A stretch of DNA of 64,000 nt from Salinibacterium hongtaonis (GTDB lineage: Bacteria; Actinomycetota; Actinomycetes; Actinomycetales; Microbacteriaceae): contig NZ_CP026951.1 in the NCBI RefSeq assembly GCF_003065485.1, positions 1 through 64,000 of the forward strand. Reading direction: 5' to 3'. The position numbers were made by a program, and so were the translations under genes. The notes under the pieces were generated by a model. That model was not told the origin of the DNA, did no database searches, and saw only the letters and a list, made by a program, of their open reading frames with translations. Of the stretch, positions 53,056 to 61,304 are shown piece by piece. Positions within the stretch are counted from its first letter, which is position 1, and every line of letters begins with the position of its first letter.

Positions 53056-53445
53056 ATGAGCGCAGGGGAGTCGGTAGTCAACGACGAACTCGAACCGACC
53101 GAGCCTTTTGCGTCGGGCGCGGTGCCGGTTGTCGACGTAACGGCGCACGACGATTACGACGAGAAGGATCCCGGCAAAGTTCTGGGCATCGTGGGCATTG
53201 TGCTGAGCCTCGCGCTTGGCCTCATCGGTGTTGCGCTCGGCATCGTGTCGTACAAAAAGTCCCGCGCGGTTGGCTTTGCTGGCACGCTGGGAACGGTTTC
53301 GATCATCGTGGGCGTGATTACGACGGTGTTGCTGGTGCTTCAGTTGGTGCTGCTCTCGACGAACAACGGAATTGGCGGCGCCTGCGACGGCCGTAAGGCT
53401 GGCGTCTACACCCTGGATAACGGCACCCGTATCAGCTGCCAGTAG
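53056..53445 (+). CDS. DUF4190-like membrane protein, copy 1
   Basis: 129 residues. An acidic cytoplasmic N-terminus (1-38) is followed by the DPGKVLGIVGIVLSLALGL segment, two transmembrane helices (about 43-68 and 75-100), and an outside tail with two cysteines in CDGRKAGVYTLDNGTRISCQ. The next gene encodes a shorter paralogue with the same order of features. ATG at 53056 follows GGGGGAGCA (about 53048-53055), a strong site. Function unknown. Confidence 0.8.
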   Translation: MSAGESVVNDELEPTEPFASGAVPVVDVTAHDDYDEKDPGKVLGIVGIVLSLALGLIGVALGIVSYKKSRAVGFAGTLGTVSIIVGVITTVLLVLQLVLLSTNNGIGGACDGRKAGVYTLDNGTRISCQ

Positions 53446-53538
53446 AGTCATCACCGCTTGATATACCGCAGCGCTGGACAGAACCACCGCGCTACCACTG
53501 TCGCGCGCATTCATCAATATTCACCAACGAGGAATCAC

Positions 53539-53868
53539 ATGACCGAAACCACCGCTGTTAACTCACCTGTCGCCCCCGCCGTTAACCCCGGCAAGACCCT
53601 TGGAATTGTCGGCCTCGTGCTCTCGATCCTCCAGTTCAACGTCGTCTCGCTCGTCATCAGCATCATTGCCCTGGTGAAGTCGAAGAAGGCCGGGATGGGC
53701 AACGGATTCGCCATCGGCGGCATCATCATCTCCATCCTTTCGATCATCGGCGGAATCATCCTGATCGTTGTCGTCGTCGGTGCAGCAGCAGCACTGAGCG
53801 CGCAGTGTGCCGAGGTCGGTCCCGGTATCTGGGAGCTCGACAACGGACTCACCGTCACCTGCCCGTAA
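53539..53868 (+). CDS. DUF4190-like membrane protein, copy 2
   Basis: 109 residues, ATG at 53539 with GAGGAA upstream. NPGKTLGIVGLVLSILQFN, two hydrophobic helices (about 17-40 and 50-80), then a short outside tail with two cysteines around WELDNGLTVTC. The tail ends in the same -LDNG-x-x-[IV]-[ST]-C- motif as copy 1, so the pair arose by tandem duplication. The 93-base gap to copy 1 has no hairpin. A terminator follows at 53893. Function unknown. Confidence 0.82.
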   Translation: MTETTAVNSPVAPAVNPGKTLGIVGLVLSILQFNVVSLVISIIALVKSKKAGMGNGFAIGGIIISILSIIGGIILIVVVVGAAAALSAQCAEVGPGIWELDNGLTVTCP

Positions 53869-53892
53869 GCAGGCTCGCAAAGACCACAGCAG

Positions 53893-53924
53893 CGAAACGC
53901 CCCGAGGCAACTCGGGGCGTTTCG
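53893..53924. terminator. Bidirectional terminator between DUF4190 copy 2 and trhO
   Basis: Perfect 14-bp stem CGAAACGCCCCGAG (53893-53906) / CTCGGGGCGTTTCG (53911-53924) with loop GCAA. It lies between two convergent genes and could end both. Confidence 0.85.
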
Positions 53925-53937
53925 TCATTAATCCTGG

Positions 53938-54813
53938 CTAAACAGAGACGAGCGGATGCTCGGCGCACGCCGCGCTCTCGACGTGCTCGTCGCACACCAC
54001 CATCTGCACCCGGCACGACAGGTCGTGACAGTTGGTCATGCGGTCCGAGGCTGCACCGCACAGAAAGCACTCACCGATCGTGACCGCGTTGTCGGAGAAC
54101 TGCACGGCCATCCGCTGGTCGAAAACATAGAGGGAACCGTCCCACAGGCCAGAGTCGCCAAACTTCTCGCCGTAGCGAACGATGCCGCCATCGAGTTGGT
54201 AGACCTCATTGAATCCGCGGTTGCGCATGAGGCTCGTGAGGACCTCGCACCGGATGCCGCCGGTGCAGTAGGTGACGATCGGTTCATCCTTGAGGTGGTC
54301 GTATTTGCCGCTCTCGATCTCGGCGACAAAATCGCGCGTCGTCTCGACCTCGGGCACGATCGCCCCGCGGAACCGCCCGATCTCGGCCTCGAACGCGTTG
54401 CGTCCGTCGAAGAAGGTGACCTGCTTCTCTTCTACGAGTTCGTGCAACTGCTCGGGGGAGAGCCGCTGGCCGCCGCCGACGACGCCGTCGGCATTCACCT
54501 CGAGTTCGCCGGGGGCGCCAAAGCTCACGAGTTCGTCGCGAACACGCACGCTCAGGCGGGGAAAGTCGTCTCCCTGGCCGTCGCTCCACTTGACGTCCAT
54601 ACTTTTGAACGGCGCGTACTCTCGCGTCTTGCGCAGATAGCGCTTGACCGCAGCGATGTCACCACCGACGGTTCCGTTGATGCCGTGCTCCGAAATGAGG
54701 ATGCGACCCTTCAGGCCGAGACCCTCACACAGGTCGCGCTGCCACAGGCGAATCGCTTCGGGGTCGGCAAGCGGAGTGAAACAGTAATAGAGCAGGATTT
54801 TCGGCACGGACAC
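53938..54813 (-). CDS. trhO: tRNA uridine(34) hydroxylase TrhO (rhodanese-related)
   Basis: Oxygen-dependent enzyme that hydroxylates wobble uridine 34 of certain tRNAs, a step toward cmo5U-type modification. An N-terminal domain (1-120) is followed by a rhodanese domain with Cys183 in [10 protein letters not shown] and a C-terminal Cys-rich zinc-like region ([25 protein letters not shown]). 291 residues, usual for the YceA/TrhO family. GTG start at 54813 is the only fitting start near conserved [11 protein letters not shown]. Confidence 0.9.
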   Translation of the reverse strand: MSVPKILLYYCFTPLADPEAIRLWQRDLCEGLGLKGRILISEHGINGTVGGDIAAVKRYLRKTREYAPFKSMDVKWSDGQGDDFPRLSVRVRDELVSFGAPGELEVNADGVVGGGQRLSPEQLHELVEEKQVTFFDGRNAFEAEIGRFRGAIVPEVETTRDFVAEIESGKYDHLKDEPIVTYCTGGIRCEVLTSLMRNRGFNEVYQLDGGIVRYGEKFGDSGLWDGSLYVFDQRMAVQFSDNAVTIGECFLCGAASDRMTNCHDLSCRVQMVVCDEHVESAACAEHPLVSV

Positions 54814-54890
54814 TGCATGATTCTAGGCGGCGATTGTTGCAACTCCACAGTCGGCTGGGCGGGCGCTAAGCCCCCGGCTAGCCTGACCAC

Positions 54891-55436
54891 GTGAACCTGA
54901 TCTGGCGTACCCTGCTGCACTTCTTTCTCTCCCGTCGACGTTCGACCCTGGGGCCTTTCGATGTGTCATCGACCGCGTTTCGGGTGCTGCCGACCGACCT
55001 CGATACCAACCGCCATATGAACAATGGGCGCTATCTTTCGATCTCCGACCTGGGGCGGCTCGACCTGCTCCGTCGCACAGGGGTCTATGCCACTCTGATG
55101 CGCAATGAGTGGTATCCCGTCGTGCAGAGCTCATCGATGACGCACAGAAAGTCGCTCATGCCGTGGCAGAAATTCGAAGTGGAATCTAAGGTTTCTGGTT
55201 TCGACGACAGGGCCGTCTACATGGAGCAACGCTTCGTAGTGAAGGGCGAGATCTACGCATCGATCGTGCTCAAGGCCCGCTTTCTCAAGCGAACGGGCGG
55301 CACGGTTCCTATGAATGAACTCGTCGCTGCGCTTGGCTTTGATGCCCCGCACACGGAGCCGGCGGGGTGGGTGCAACGGTGGGCTCAGGATGCCGCGCTG
55401 CCGTCGACGCGGCAGCCAGCGCCGAGCGAGTGGTAG
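54891..55436 (+). CDS. Hotdog-fold acyl-CoA thioesterase (THEM6-like)
   Basis: 181 residues. The hotdog domain (about 25-155) has PTDLDTNRHMNNGRYLSISDLGRLDLL, with the catalytic Asp/Asn region, and SSMTHRKSLMPWQKFEVES. The start is GTG 54891, and the N-terminus is basic with a short hydrophobic stretch. Thioesterases of this group split acyl-CoA; the substrate is unknown. It diverges from trhO across 77 bases. Confidence 0.83.
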   Translation: MNLIWRTLLHFFLSRRRSTLGPFDVSSTAFRVLPTDLDTNRHMNNGRYLSISDLGRLDLLRRTGVYATLMRNEWYPVVQSSSMTHRKSLMPWQKFEVESKVSGFDDRAVYMEQRFVVKGEIYASIVLKARFLKRTGGTVPMNELVAALGFDAPHTEPAGWVQRWAQDAALPSTRQPAPSEW

Positions 55437-55439
55437 CCG

Positions 55440-55685
55440 CTATACGTCGGGATCGCTGAGGTCATAAGGCTGCGTCGGGTCGCCATCGATCTCGACATCT
55501 TCTACGAACTCGGCATCTTCTGCCGTCGCGACATCTTCCACGTACTCTGCATCGCTCACATCCGCATCGGAGACGTTGCTAGTCTCCGCCGCGAATAACT
55601 GGTCGGCAGCCTCGTTCGACGCCGCTGCGGCGGCTGGATCCCACGCCGCAGCACCGCCCTGGTTTGCATAGGGGTCGAAGGTCAT
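55440..55685 (-). CDS. Small acidic protein with short internal repeat
   Basis: Eighty-one residues from ATG 55685, very acidic and Ala-rich, with two copies of AE(Y/F)VEDV separated by about nine residues and an end DLSDPDV. The N-terminus reads MTFDPYANQGG. No enzyme features. Codon bias is like that of its neighbours, but the Shine-Dalgarno is weak. Longer reading to 55853 is not supported. It converges on the thioesterase gene with 3 bases between. Probably real but unconfirmed. Confidence 0.5.
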   Translation of the reverse strand: MTFDPYANQGGAAAWDPAAAAASNEAADQLFAAETSNVSDADVSDAEYVEDVATAEDAEFVEDVEIDGDPTQPYDLSDPDV

Positions 55686-55798
55686 GCCCTGAGTCAACCA
55701 GCATGTGCTGCACACGTAAAGGCGATTCGGTGCCTGCACAGCCGCTCCACAGCGGGCGTCCTGCGCCGATTCTCGGGCCGCGCAAGTACCCTCGAAGC

Positions 55799-58700
55799 AT
55801 GCAACCGACCGCGTCGCAGCCCCCCACCAACGCAGCCGAACTCGCAGAAGCATCCGTTTCTACCGTGCGCCAATGGCTTGCGGAGCGCCCCGCCGCCGAC
55901 GAGTCGGGCACAGAACGTGATGCCCGCCGACTCTCGTCCCTCATGCGGGATGCCGATGTTCGCGCCATGACGATCGACTTTGTCGACCGTGTGATGCGCC
56001 CCCACGATCTGCGGGTTGCTGGCCGCAACTTCGAGATCCTGTCCCGTGAGCTGCCCGAGACTCTCGCGCCCTGGGCGCGCGTTCTCATGCAACTGGGCGG
56101 AGGCTTCTCGCTGCTCCTGCCCTGGCCTTTCGTGCCATTGAGCAGGGCAGTGTTCCGCAGGATCACACGTCACTTCATGCTCGATGCCGACCCTCGCCAC
56201 CTGGAGAAAAGGCTCGCAGAACTCAAGGAGCGCGGGGTTCGCGTGACGGTGACCATGCTGGGTGACGCCATCACCACGAGCGACGATGCCGAGCGTCACC
56301 TCAGCGAGGCCAGGGAGCTGCTCGCTCGCCCCGACATCGATCAGCTTTCCCTCTCGATCGCGGCAATAGCGGGCCGTACCAACACGTGGGCGCACGACGA
56401 ATCCCGGGCGAGAGTCATCGATCGTCTTGAGCCGCTCTATGAGTTCGCGGCCTCGTCTGCCGCCACAAAGTTCATCTGTCTCGACACCCTCGACTACGCC
56501 GACGTTGAGCTGAGCCTCGATGCCTTCATGACGCTTCTCGATCGGCCCAAGCTCAAGAACTATGAGGCCGGCATTGTGGTGCAGGCCTATCTGCCCGATG
56601 CGCTCGAACGCTATCAGCGGCTCACCGAATGGGCCATCGCCCGACGGGCTGAGGGCGGCGCCGGCATTAAAGTGCGACTCGTCAAGGGGGCGAATCTCGC
56701 GCAGGAGCGAGCTGAATCAGAGCCAGCAGGCTGGCCGCAGGCGCCGGTGGATTCCCGTCTCGACGCGGATACCAACTTCAAGCGGGTGCTCGACTGGGCG
56801 TTGACGCCCGAGCGCACCGACGCGGTGAAGCTGGGCATCGGCTCTCACAACCTTTTTGAGATCGCCTATGCCCAGCAGCTCGCCGAGGCTCGGGGGGTCG
56901 CTCACCGGGTCGACTACGAAATGCTGCTCGGCATGACGCTGAACAACGTCCCGCTGGTGGCGTCCCGCACAGGAGGTGTGCTGCTCTCCGCGCCCATCGT
57001 CTCCGTCCACGACGCGGCGTCGGCGGCCGGATACCTGTGTCGCAGGCTCGACGAGATCGGCGACGAGAGCAACTTCGCCTCAGCAGCCGACACCATGGCC
57101 ACGGATGCTGCGCTCTTCGACCGCGAAGCATCCCGGTTCCTCCGCTCCGTGGAGGCGCTCGCAGAGCCCGCTCCGCCGGCCGCTCGGGTGCAAAACCGCG
57201 AAACCCCGGATGGTGCTGTCGACATTGCCCGCACCGATCCCACAGTCGCGGCGAACAGGGCTTGGGCTCGCGGCATTCTGCAGCGATCGACCCAATCGAC
57301 GCTGCAGGCCACCGATGTGCAGGGCGCGGTGGTGCGAGACGTTTCTGCCCTCGAGCGAATCGTCGCCGACACCGCCGCGGCCGCGCCGGGGTGGGCTGGC
57401 AGGTCAGCGGCAGACCGAGCCGTGACGATGGAGGAGATCGCGCTCGTGCTCGACGCCTATCGCGCGCGCATCATCGAGGTGCTCGTGAGCGAGGTCGGAG
57501 CCACGGTGACGGAGGCGGATGCCGAGGCCAGCCGCGCCTCATGGCTCGCCCGCGAATATGCACGGCGTGTGCATGAGCTCGATGACGTGGAGAATGCCGC
57601 GTTTGTGGCGGTGCCCGTGAGCCTCGTCGCCCCCTCGTGGACGAGTCCCGTCGCCGACACCGTTGACGGAGTGCTCTCGGCGCTTGCCGCCGGCTCCGCA
57701 GTGATTGTGCAGCCGGCGCATCAGGCGCAGCGCAGCGCGTCGCTCGTGATTGCCGCGATTCACGAGGCCGGAATCGACCATGCCCTCGTGGCGATGGTCG
57801 CGCCAGAAGATGCAACGATTGCCCGCGCCACGGTAGCTCACCCTGCGATCGGCCGCGTGAGCTTTTGGGGCGACAGAGACACCGCGGCCCTGCTGCGGTC
57901 CTGGAGGCCCGAACGCCCCGCAATCGGCGACAGTGTGGGCATCGCATCCGTGATCGTTACTCCCAGCGCTGACTACCGCCTCGCCGCGGCCGATATCGTG
58001 GCCAGCGCATTCGCGCGGGGTGGGCAGCATCCGCACGGCACCCGCCTCGTGATTCTGGTGGGGTCCCTGCTCGACTCCGCCGAGTTTCGCAGGGAGCTCG
58101 CCGACGCCGTCATCACCTCGTTTGCGGGTCGCCCCCACGAGATCTCCACCCGGGTAGGTCCGCTGATCGGTCCCGCTCCCGAGCGGCTGCGCCGGGCGCT
58201 GAGCGTGCTCGGCAGCGGAGAGAGCTGGCTCGTGCAGCCGGAGCCTTTGGACGCGGCAGGGCAGCTCTGGCGGCCCGGTGTGCGGGACGGGGTCCCCGCA
58301 GAGAGCGCCGTCGAACGGGCCGTCGCCGGCCCCGTGATCGCGCTCACCGCAGTGGACACCCTCGAGGCGGCGATCGATCTTCAGAACTCCGCCCATCCGC
58401 CCGCCGCCGCCCTCTATTCGCTCACGCTCGACGAGATCGCGCTGTGGCTCGACTCCGTGGACTCGGGCAGCGTCCATGTAAACCACGCCACGATCGGGCC
58501 GCCGCCAGACACCCTTCCATTCGGCGGATGGCGCGGCACGACCACGGGACCAGACAGAGTGCTTGCCCTGGCCGACTGGGCGCCGGTGTTCGGGGAGCCG
58601 CAGCAGTCAGTGCGCCTCGACGGCGTCTCGCCCGAGGTGCGATCTCTCATCGACGCGGCACTGCCGTCGATGTCGTTCGTGGAGTTCGACCTCGTGCGAG

Positions 58701-59233
58701 CCGGCGCAGAAAGCGATGAGCGGGCCTGGCGGCGCCACTACCGCGACCCCGTGGAACTCGCTGAGTTTCGCACGCTGCGCACGGTGGTTCGTCACCTGCC
58801 CGTTGCCACCACCATTCGCCTCTCGGAAGGGGCCTCCGCCGCGCAGCTCATTCGTGTGCTTGCGGCGGCCACCAGGGCGGGTGCCCGAATCGCGATCAGC
58901 TCTGCCGAGCCGGTCGCCGCGGGGCTGATGCAGCTCTTCGGCAGCGCTGCGAGCCCGCTGAGGGTGACGACAGTGATCGTGGAGAGCGACGCCCGCTGGT
59001 GCGCCAGGCTGCAGGCTGGCGAGGTCACGACGCCGCACATCCGCGTAATCGGCGGGGCCGCCGAGGCGACCGCAATTGCCCTCGTGCACCGCCCAGAAAT
59101 CGGCGTCTATTCAGCGCCGATCACAACCTCGGGGCGCCTCGAGCTGCTGCCGATGTTGCGCACGCAAACCGTGACCCTCACGGCACATCGCTATGGCTAC
59201 GCCGACCCGGCCATCGCCAAGATCGAGTTCTAG
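55799..59233 (+). CDS. putA: PutA-type protein: proline dehydrogenase with degenerate aldehyde-dehydrogenase half
   Basis: 1144 residues, PutA-like domain order. The proline dehydrogenase barrel (about 130-425) looks intact: KVRLVKGAN (291-299), GSHNLFEIAYA, YEMLLGM and CRRLDEI, so FAD-linked oxidation of proline to P5C is expected. The second half (about 480-1050) has the ALDH fold, but canonical catalytic residues are changed: WNFP reads W614-T-S-P, the Glu of ETGG is at Asp711, and the GQRC Cys falls at Pro745 in GGQHPHG. It may be inactive or structural. The DNA-binding domain of enteric PutA is absent. ATG 55799 is chosen; upstream extension to 55664 lacks homology. Confidence 0.88.
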   Translation: MQPTASQPPTNAAELAEASVSTVRQWLAERPAADESGTERDARRLSSLMRDADVRAMTIDFVDRVMRPHDLRVAGRNFEILSRELPETLAPWARVLMQLGGGFSLLLPWPFVPLSRAVFRRITRHFMLDADPRHLEKRLAELKERGVRVTVTMLGDAITTSDDAERHLSEARELLARPDIDQLSLSIAAIAGRTNTWAHDESRARVIDRLEPLYEFAASSAATKFICLDTLDYADVELSLDAFMTLLDRPKLKNYEAGIVVQAYLPDALERYQRLTEWAIARRAEGGAGIKVRLVKGANLAQERAESEPAGWPQAPVDSRLDADTNFKRVLDWALTPERTDAVKLGIGSHNLFEIAYAQQLAEARGVAHRVDYEMLLGMTLNNVPLVASRTGGVLLSAPIVSVHDAASAAGYLCRRLDEIGDESNFASAADTMATDAALFDREASRFLRSVEALAEPAPPAARVQNRETPDGAVDIARTDPTVAANRAWARGILQRSTQSTLQATDVQGAVVRDVSALERIVADTAAAAPGWAGRSAADRAVTMEEIALVLDAYRARIIEVLVSEVGATVTEADAEASRASWLAREYARRVHELDDVENAAFVAVPVSLVAPSWTSPVADTVDGVLSALAAGSAVIVQPAHQAQRSASLVIAAIHEAGIDHALVAMVAPEDATIARATVAHPAIGRVSFWGDRDTAALLRSWRPERPAIGDSVGIASVIVTPSADYRLAAADIVASAFARGGQHPHGTRLVILVGSLLDSAEFRRELADAVITSFAGRPHEISTRVGPLIGPAPERLRRALSVLGSGESWLVQPEPLDAAGQLWRPGVRDGVPAESAVERAVAGPVIALTAVDTLEAAIDLQNSAHPPAAALYSLTLDEIALWLDSVDSGSVHVNHATIGPPPDTLPFGGWRGTTTGPDRVLALADWAPVFGEPQQSVRLDGVSPEVRSLIDAALPSMSFVEFDLVRAGAESDERAWRRHYRDPVELAEFRTLRTVVRHLPVATTIRLSEGASAAQLIRVLAAATRAGARIAISSAEPVAAGLMQLFGSAASPLRVTTVIVESDARWCARLQAGEVTTPHIRVIGGAAEATAIALVHRPEIGVYSAPITTSGRLELLPMLRTQTVTLTAHRYGYADPAIAKIEF

Positions 59234-59246
59234 TGGCGACTGCCCC

Positions 59247-60281
59247 CTAGTGGGTGGGTGCCGCCGTGCGTGCGCTCACGAGTTCGGGGTGGTGGATCGC
59301 GGCGACATCGGGATGCGCGCGCAGCCGGCTCTTGATGGCATTCTCGCCATAGGTAGAGAACAGCGGTTCGCCGTGCGCATCGGCGGTCACGCCGCCCGCC
59401 TGTGCCCGCAGCTCGTCCGGCAGCGGAATCGAGGGAATCGTGGCGTCGAGGGCCGGTGCGTAGAAGTAGGGCACCGAGATGCGGTCCTGCCCCGAGCCGG
59501 GTGAGACCACCCGGTGGATGGTGGCCCGCAGATAGCCCTCCGTCGCGACTTCGAGAAGTTCGCCGATGTTGACGACAAAGGCGTAGGGGAGCGGCGGAGC
59601 GTCGATCCAGTCGCCGTCCTTCTCGACCTGCAAGCCGACCTTGCCCTCCTCGACATAGAGCAGGGTGAGAACGCCGAAGTCCTTATGGGCGCCAACGCCC
59701 TGCTGGGGCTCGGGGTCATCCTTGCCGGGGTAGCGCACAATCTTGATCAAGGTCGACGGCTCGTGGGCGAATGCCGCGTCGAACACGTCAGGGTCAGCGC
59801 CGAGGGATTCGGCCCAGGCGCGCATGAGCGTGATCGAGAGGGCATCCATCTGAGCTTGCCATTCGGCCACAACGTCGCGCAGGTGCGGCAGCGCGGTGGG
59901 CCACTGGTTGGGGCCCTCGAGGGTCCAGAAGGGGGCTACGCCCTCGCCCTTCTCGACGGCGGCGCGCTCGGGGCCGATGTCGATCTGCTCGCGCCAGTCG
60001 ACCCTGCCCTGCGTGAGCTCTCCGCCGACACGGGTATAGCCGCGAAAGTGGCGGCTCTTGATGTTCTCGATTTCGAGTTTGTCTGCGTCGGGCAGATCAA
60101 AGAACTCGCGCGCTGTGCCGATGATTCCATCGAAGAGTTCGTGCGGGATGCCGTGCCCGGTGAGGTAGAAAAAACCGTATTCGTGGGTCGCGTCTCGCAG
60201 CTCGCGACGGAACGCTGCGGCCTCGTCATCGCCCTGGTTCAGGCGGGAAAGATCGAGGACGGGGAGTGTAGCGGTGGTCAT
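59247..60281 (-). CDS. Isopenicillin-N-synthase-like 2OG-Fe(II) oxygenase
   Basis: Non-heme iron oxygenase of 344 residues. The jelly-roll core has iron ligands His199 and Asp201 (GAHKDFGVLT) and His256 (ATIHRVV), plus Arg267-x-Ser269 in RISVPYF for 2-oxoglutarate. The N-terminal PVLDLSRL and FYLTGHGIP are typical. Biosynthetic, hormone and small-molecule oxidation roles occur in the family; none is indicated by context. No biosynthetic cluster surrounds it. It converges on putA with 13 bases between stop codons. Confidence 0.9.
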   Translation of the reverse strand: MTTATLPVLDLSRLNQGDDEAAAFRRELRDATHEYGFFYLTGHGIPHELFDGIIGTAREFFDLPDADKLEIENIKSRHFRGYTRVGGELTQGRVDWREQIDIGPERAAVEKGEGVAPFWTLEGPNQWPTALPHLRDVVAEWQAQMDALSITLMRAWAESLGADPDVFDAAFAHEPSTLIKIVRYPGKDDPEPQQGVGAHKDFGVLTLLYVEEGKVGLQVEKDGDWIDAPPLPYAFVVNIGELLEVATEGYLRATIHRVVSPGSGQDRISVPYFYAPALDATIPSIPLPDELRAQAGGVTADAHGEPLFSTYGENAIKSRLRAHPDVAAIHHPELVSARTAAPTH

Positions 60282-60402
60282 TTAACAGTTGTAGCAATTC
60301 GTCACCATTCGGCGCGCCTCATTACGTGACAACATATTTCGAGTAACTCGGTGAAGACCTCGCTATTCTTAACCTTCTTGTTCTAAAACGTTGGAGTTAT
60401 GA

Positions 60403-60750
60403 ATGGCAGGGCAGGCCAATCTCGACCAGGTTTTCGGAGCTCTCGCCGACCCCACGCGTCGGCGTATTTTGAGCATCCTGCGCGATGGCGACGCAACCGT
60501 TGCCGAGCTGGCCGCCCCCTTCAGCATTAGCCAGCCCGCCGTTTCGCGCCACCTGAAGGTTCTCGAAAATGCGGGGCTCATAGCGCGGCAGCGAGCAGGG
60601 ACGGCGCGCTTGAGCGAGCTCACCGCCGCGCCCCTGAGGGATGCGGCCCACTGGATTGTGGCGTTCGAAGAATTCTGGCCCGGCAGCGCTGATCGTCAGG
60701 AGGAGTCGCTGCTCGAGAACTTTCTCACCGACGACGAATGGATCATCTAG
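60403..60750 (+). CDS. ArsR family transcriptional regulator
   Basis: Winged helix-turn-helix protein of 115 residues with LADPTRRRILSILRDG and SQPAVSRHLKVLENAGLI, the ArsR pattern. No CxC or His-rich metal site is visible, so it belongs to the non-metal subgroup that often sits with an SRPBCC (AHSA1) gene, which is missing here. The C-terminus is acidic. It has GGAG 5 bases upstream of the ATG. Target unknown; the diverging oxygenase gene is a candidate across the 121-base gap. Confidence 0.88.
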   Translation: MAGQANLDQVFGALADPTRRRILSILRDGDATVAELAAPFSISQPAVSRHLKVLENAGLIARQRAGTARLSELTAAPLRDAAHWIVAFEEFWPGSADRQEESLLENFLTDDEWII

Positions 60751-60763
60751 AACCGCTGCCGAG

Positions 60764-61201
60764 TCAGTCTCGCGCTCGCTCGATCAGCTTCGAGAGAACG
60801 ATCGAACTGCGGGTGTGGTCAACATTGGGGGCATCGCGCACCCGTTCGATAGCGGCCTCCAAACTCGTGATGTCGCGGCTGCGCATGTGCACGATCGCGT
60901 CGGCGCTGCCGCTCACGGTTCCGGCACCGACAACCTCGGGGATTTCGCCGAGCATCCTGCGCAGGTCGCCCGGCGAAACGGTGCCGCGGCAGAACAGCTC
61001 GACATAGGCCTCGGTGCCGAGTCCGTCGACGGCGGGGTCGACCTGGATGGTGAAGCCGCGAATCACTCCGTCGGCGACGAGCCGGTCGACCCGGCGCTTG
61101 ACTGCGGAGGCCGAAAGCCCGATCACGTCGCCGATGTCGCCATATCCCGCCCTCGCGTTCTTGCGAAGCAGCGTCAGGATGCCGGTGTCCAGATTGTCCA
61201 T
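60764..61201 (-). CDS. Lrp/AsnC family regulator
   Basis: 145 residues from ATG 61201 (MDNLDTGILTLLRKNARAG). The N-terminal helix-turn-helix (1-55, GLSASAVKRRVDRLVADGVIRG) is followed by the RAM effector-binding domain (60-140). It diverges from the DDAH-like gene. The same arrangement, an AsnC regulator next to a DDAH-like gene and rocD, occurs in Mycobacterium tuberculosis (Rv2324, Rv2323c, rocD), so it likely senses an amino acid and controls this catabolic operon. Confidence 0.9.
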   Translation of the reverse strand: MDNLDTGILTLLRKNARAGYGDIGDVIGLSASAVKRRVDRLVADGVIRGFTIQVDPAVDGLGTEAYVELFCRGTVSPGDLRRMLGEIPEVVGAGTVSGSADAIVHMRSRDITSLEAAIERVRDAPNVDHTRSSIVLSKLIERARD

Positions 61202-61213
61202 GACGCCCACACT

Positions 61214-61226
61214 ACGAAGAATTCGT
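61214..61226. promoter_or_regulatory. Possible AsnC operator
   Basis: Inverted repeat ACGAA (61214-61218), GAA, TTCGT (61222-61226), 13 bases upstream of the AsnC-type start and about 80 before the DDAH-like start. Short but suitably placed in the 103-base divergent gap. Confidence 0.35.
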
Positions 61227-61304
61227 GCGTGTATGGCGGTTATGACGCAGGATCTCGTCGTATGTTCGCGAAATCGTGCCAACTCCCGCTGTGAGACTGA
61301 AACT

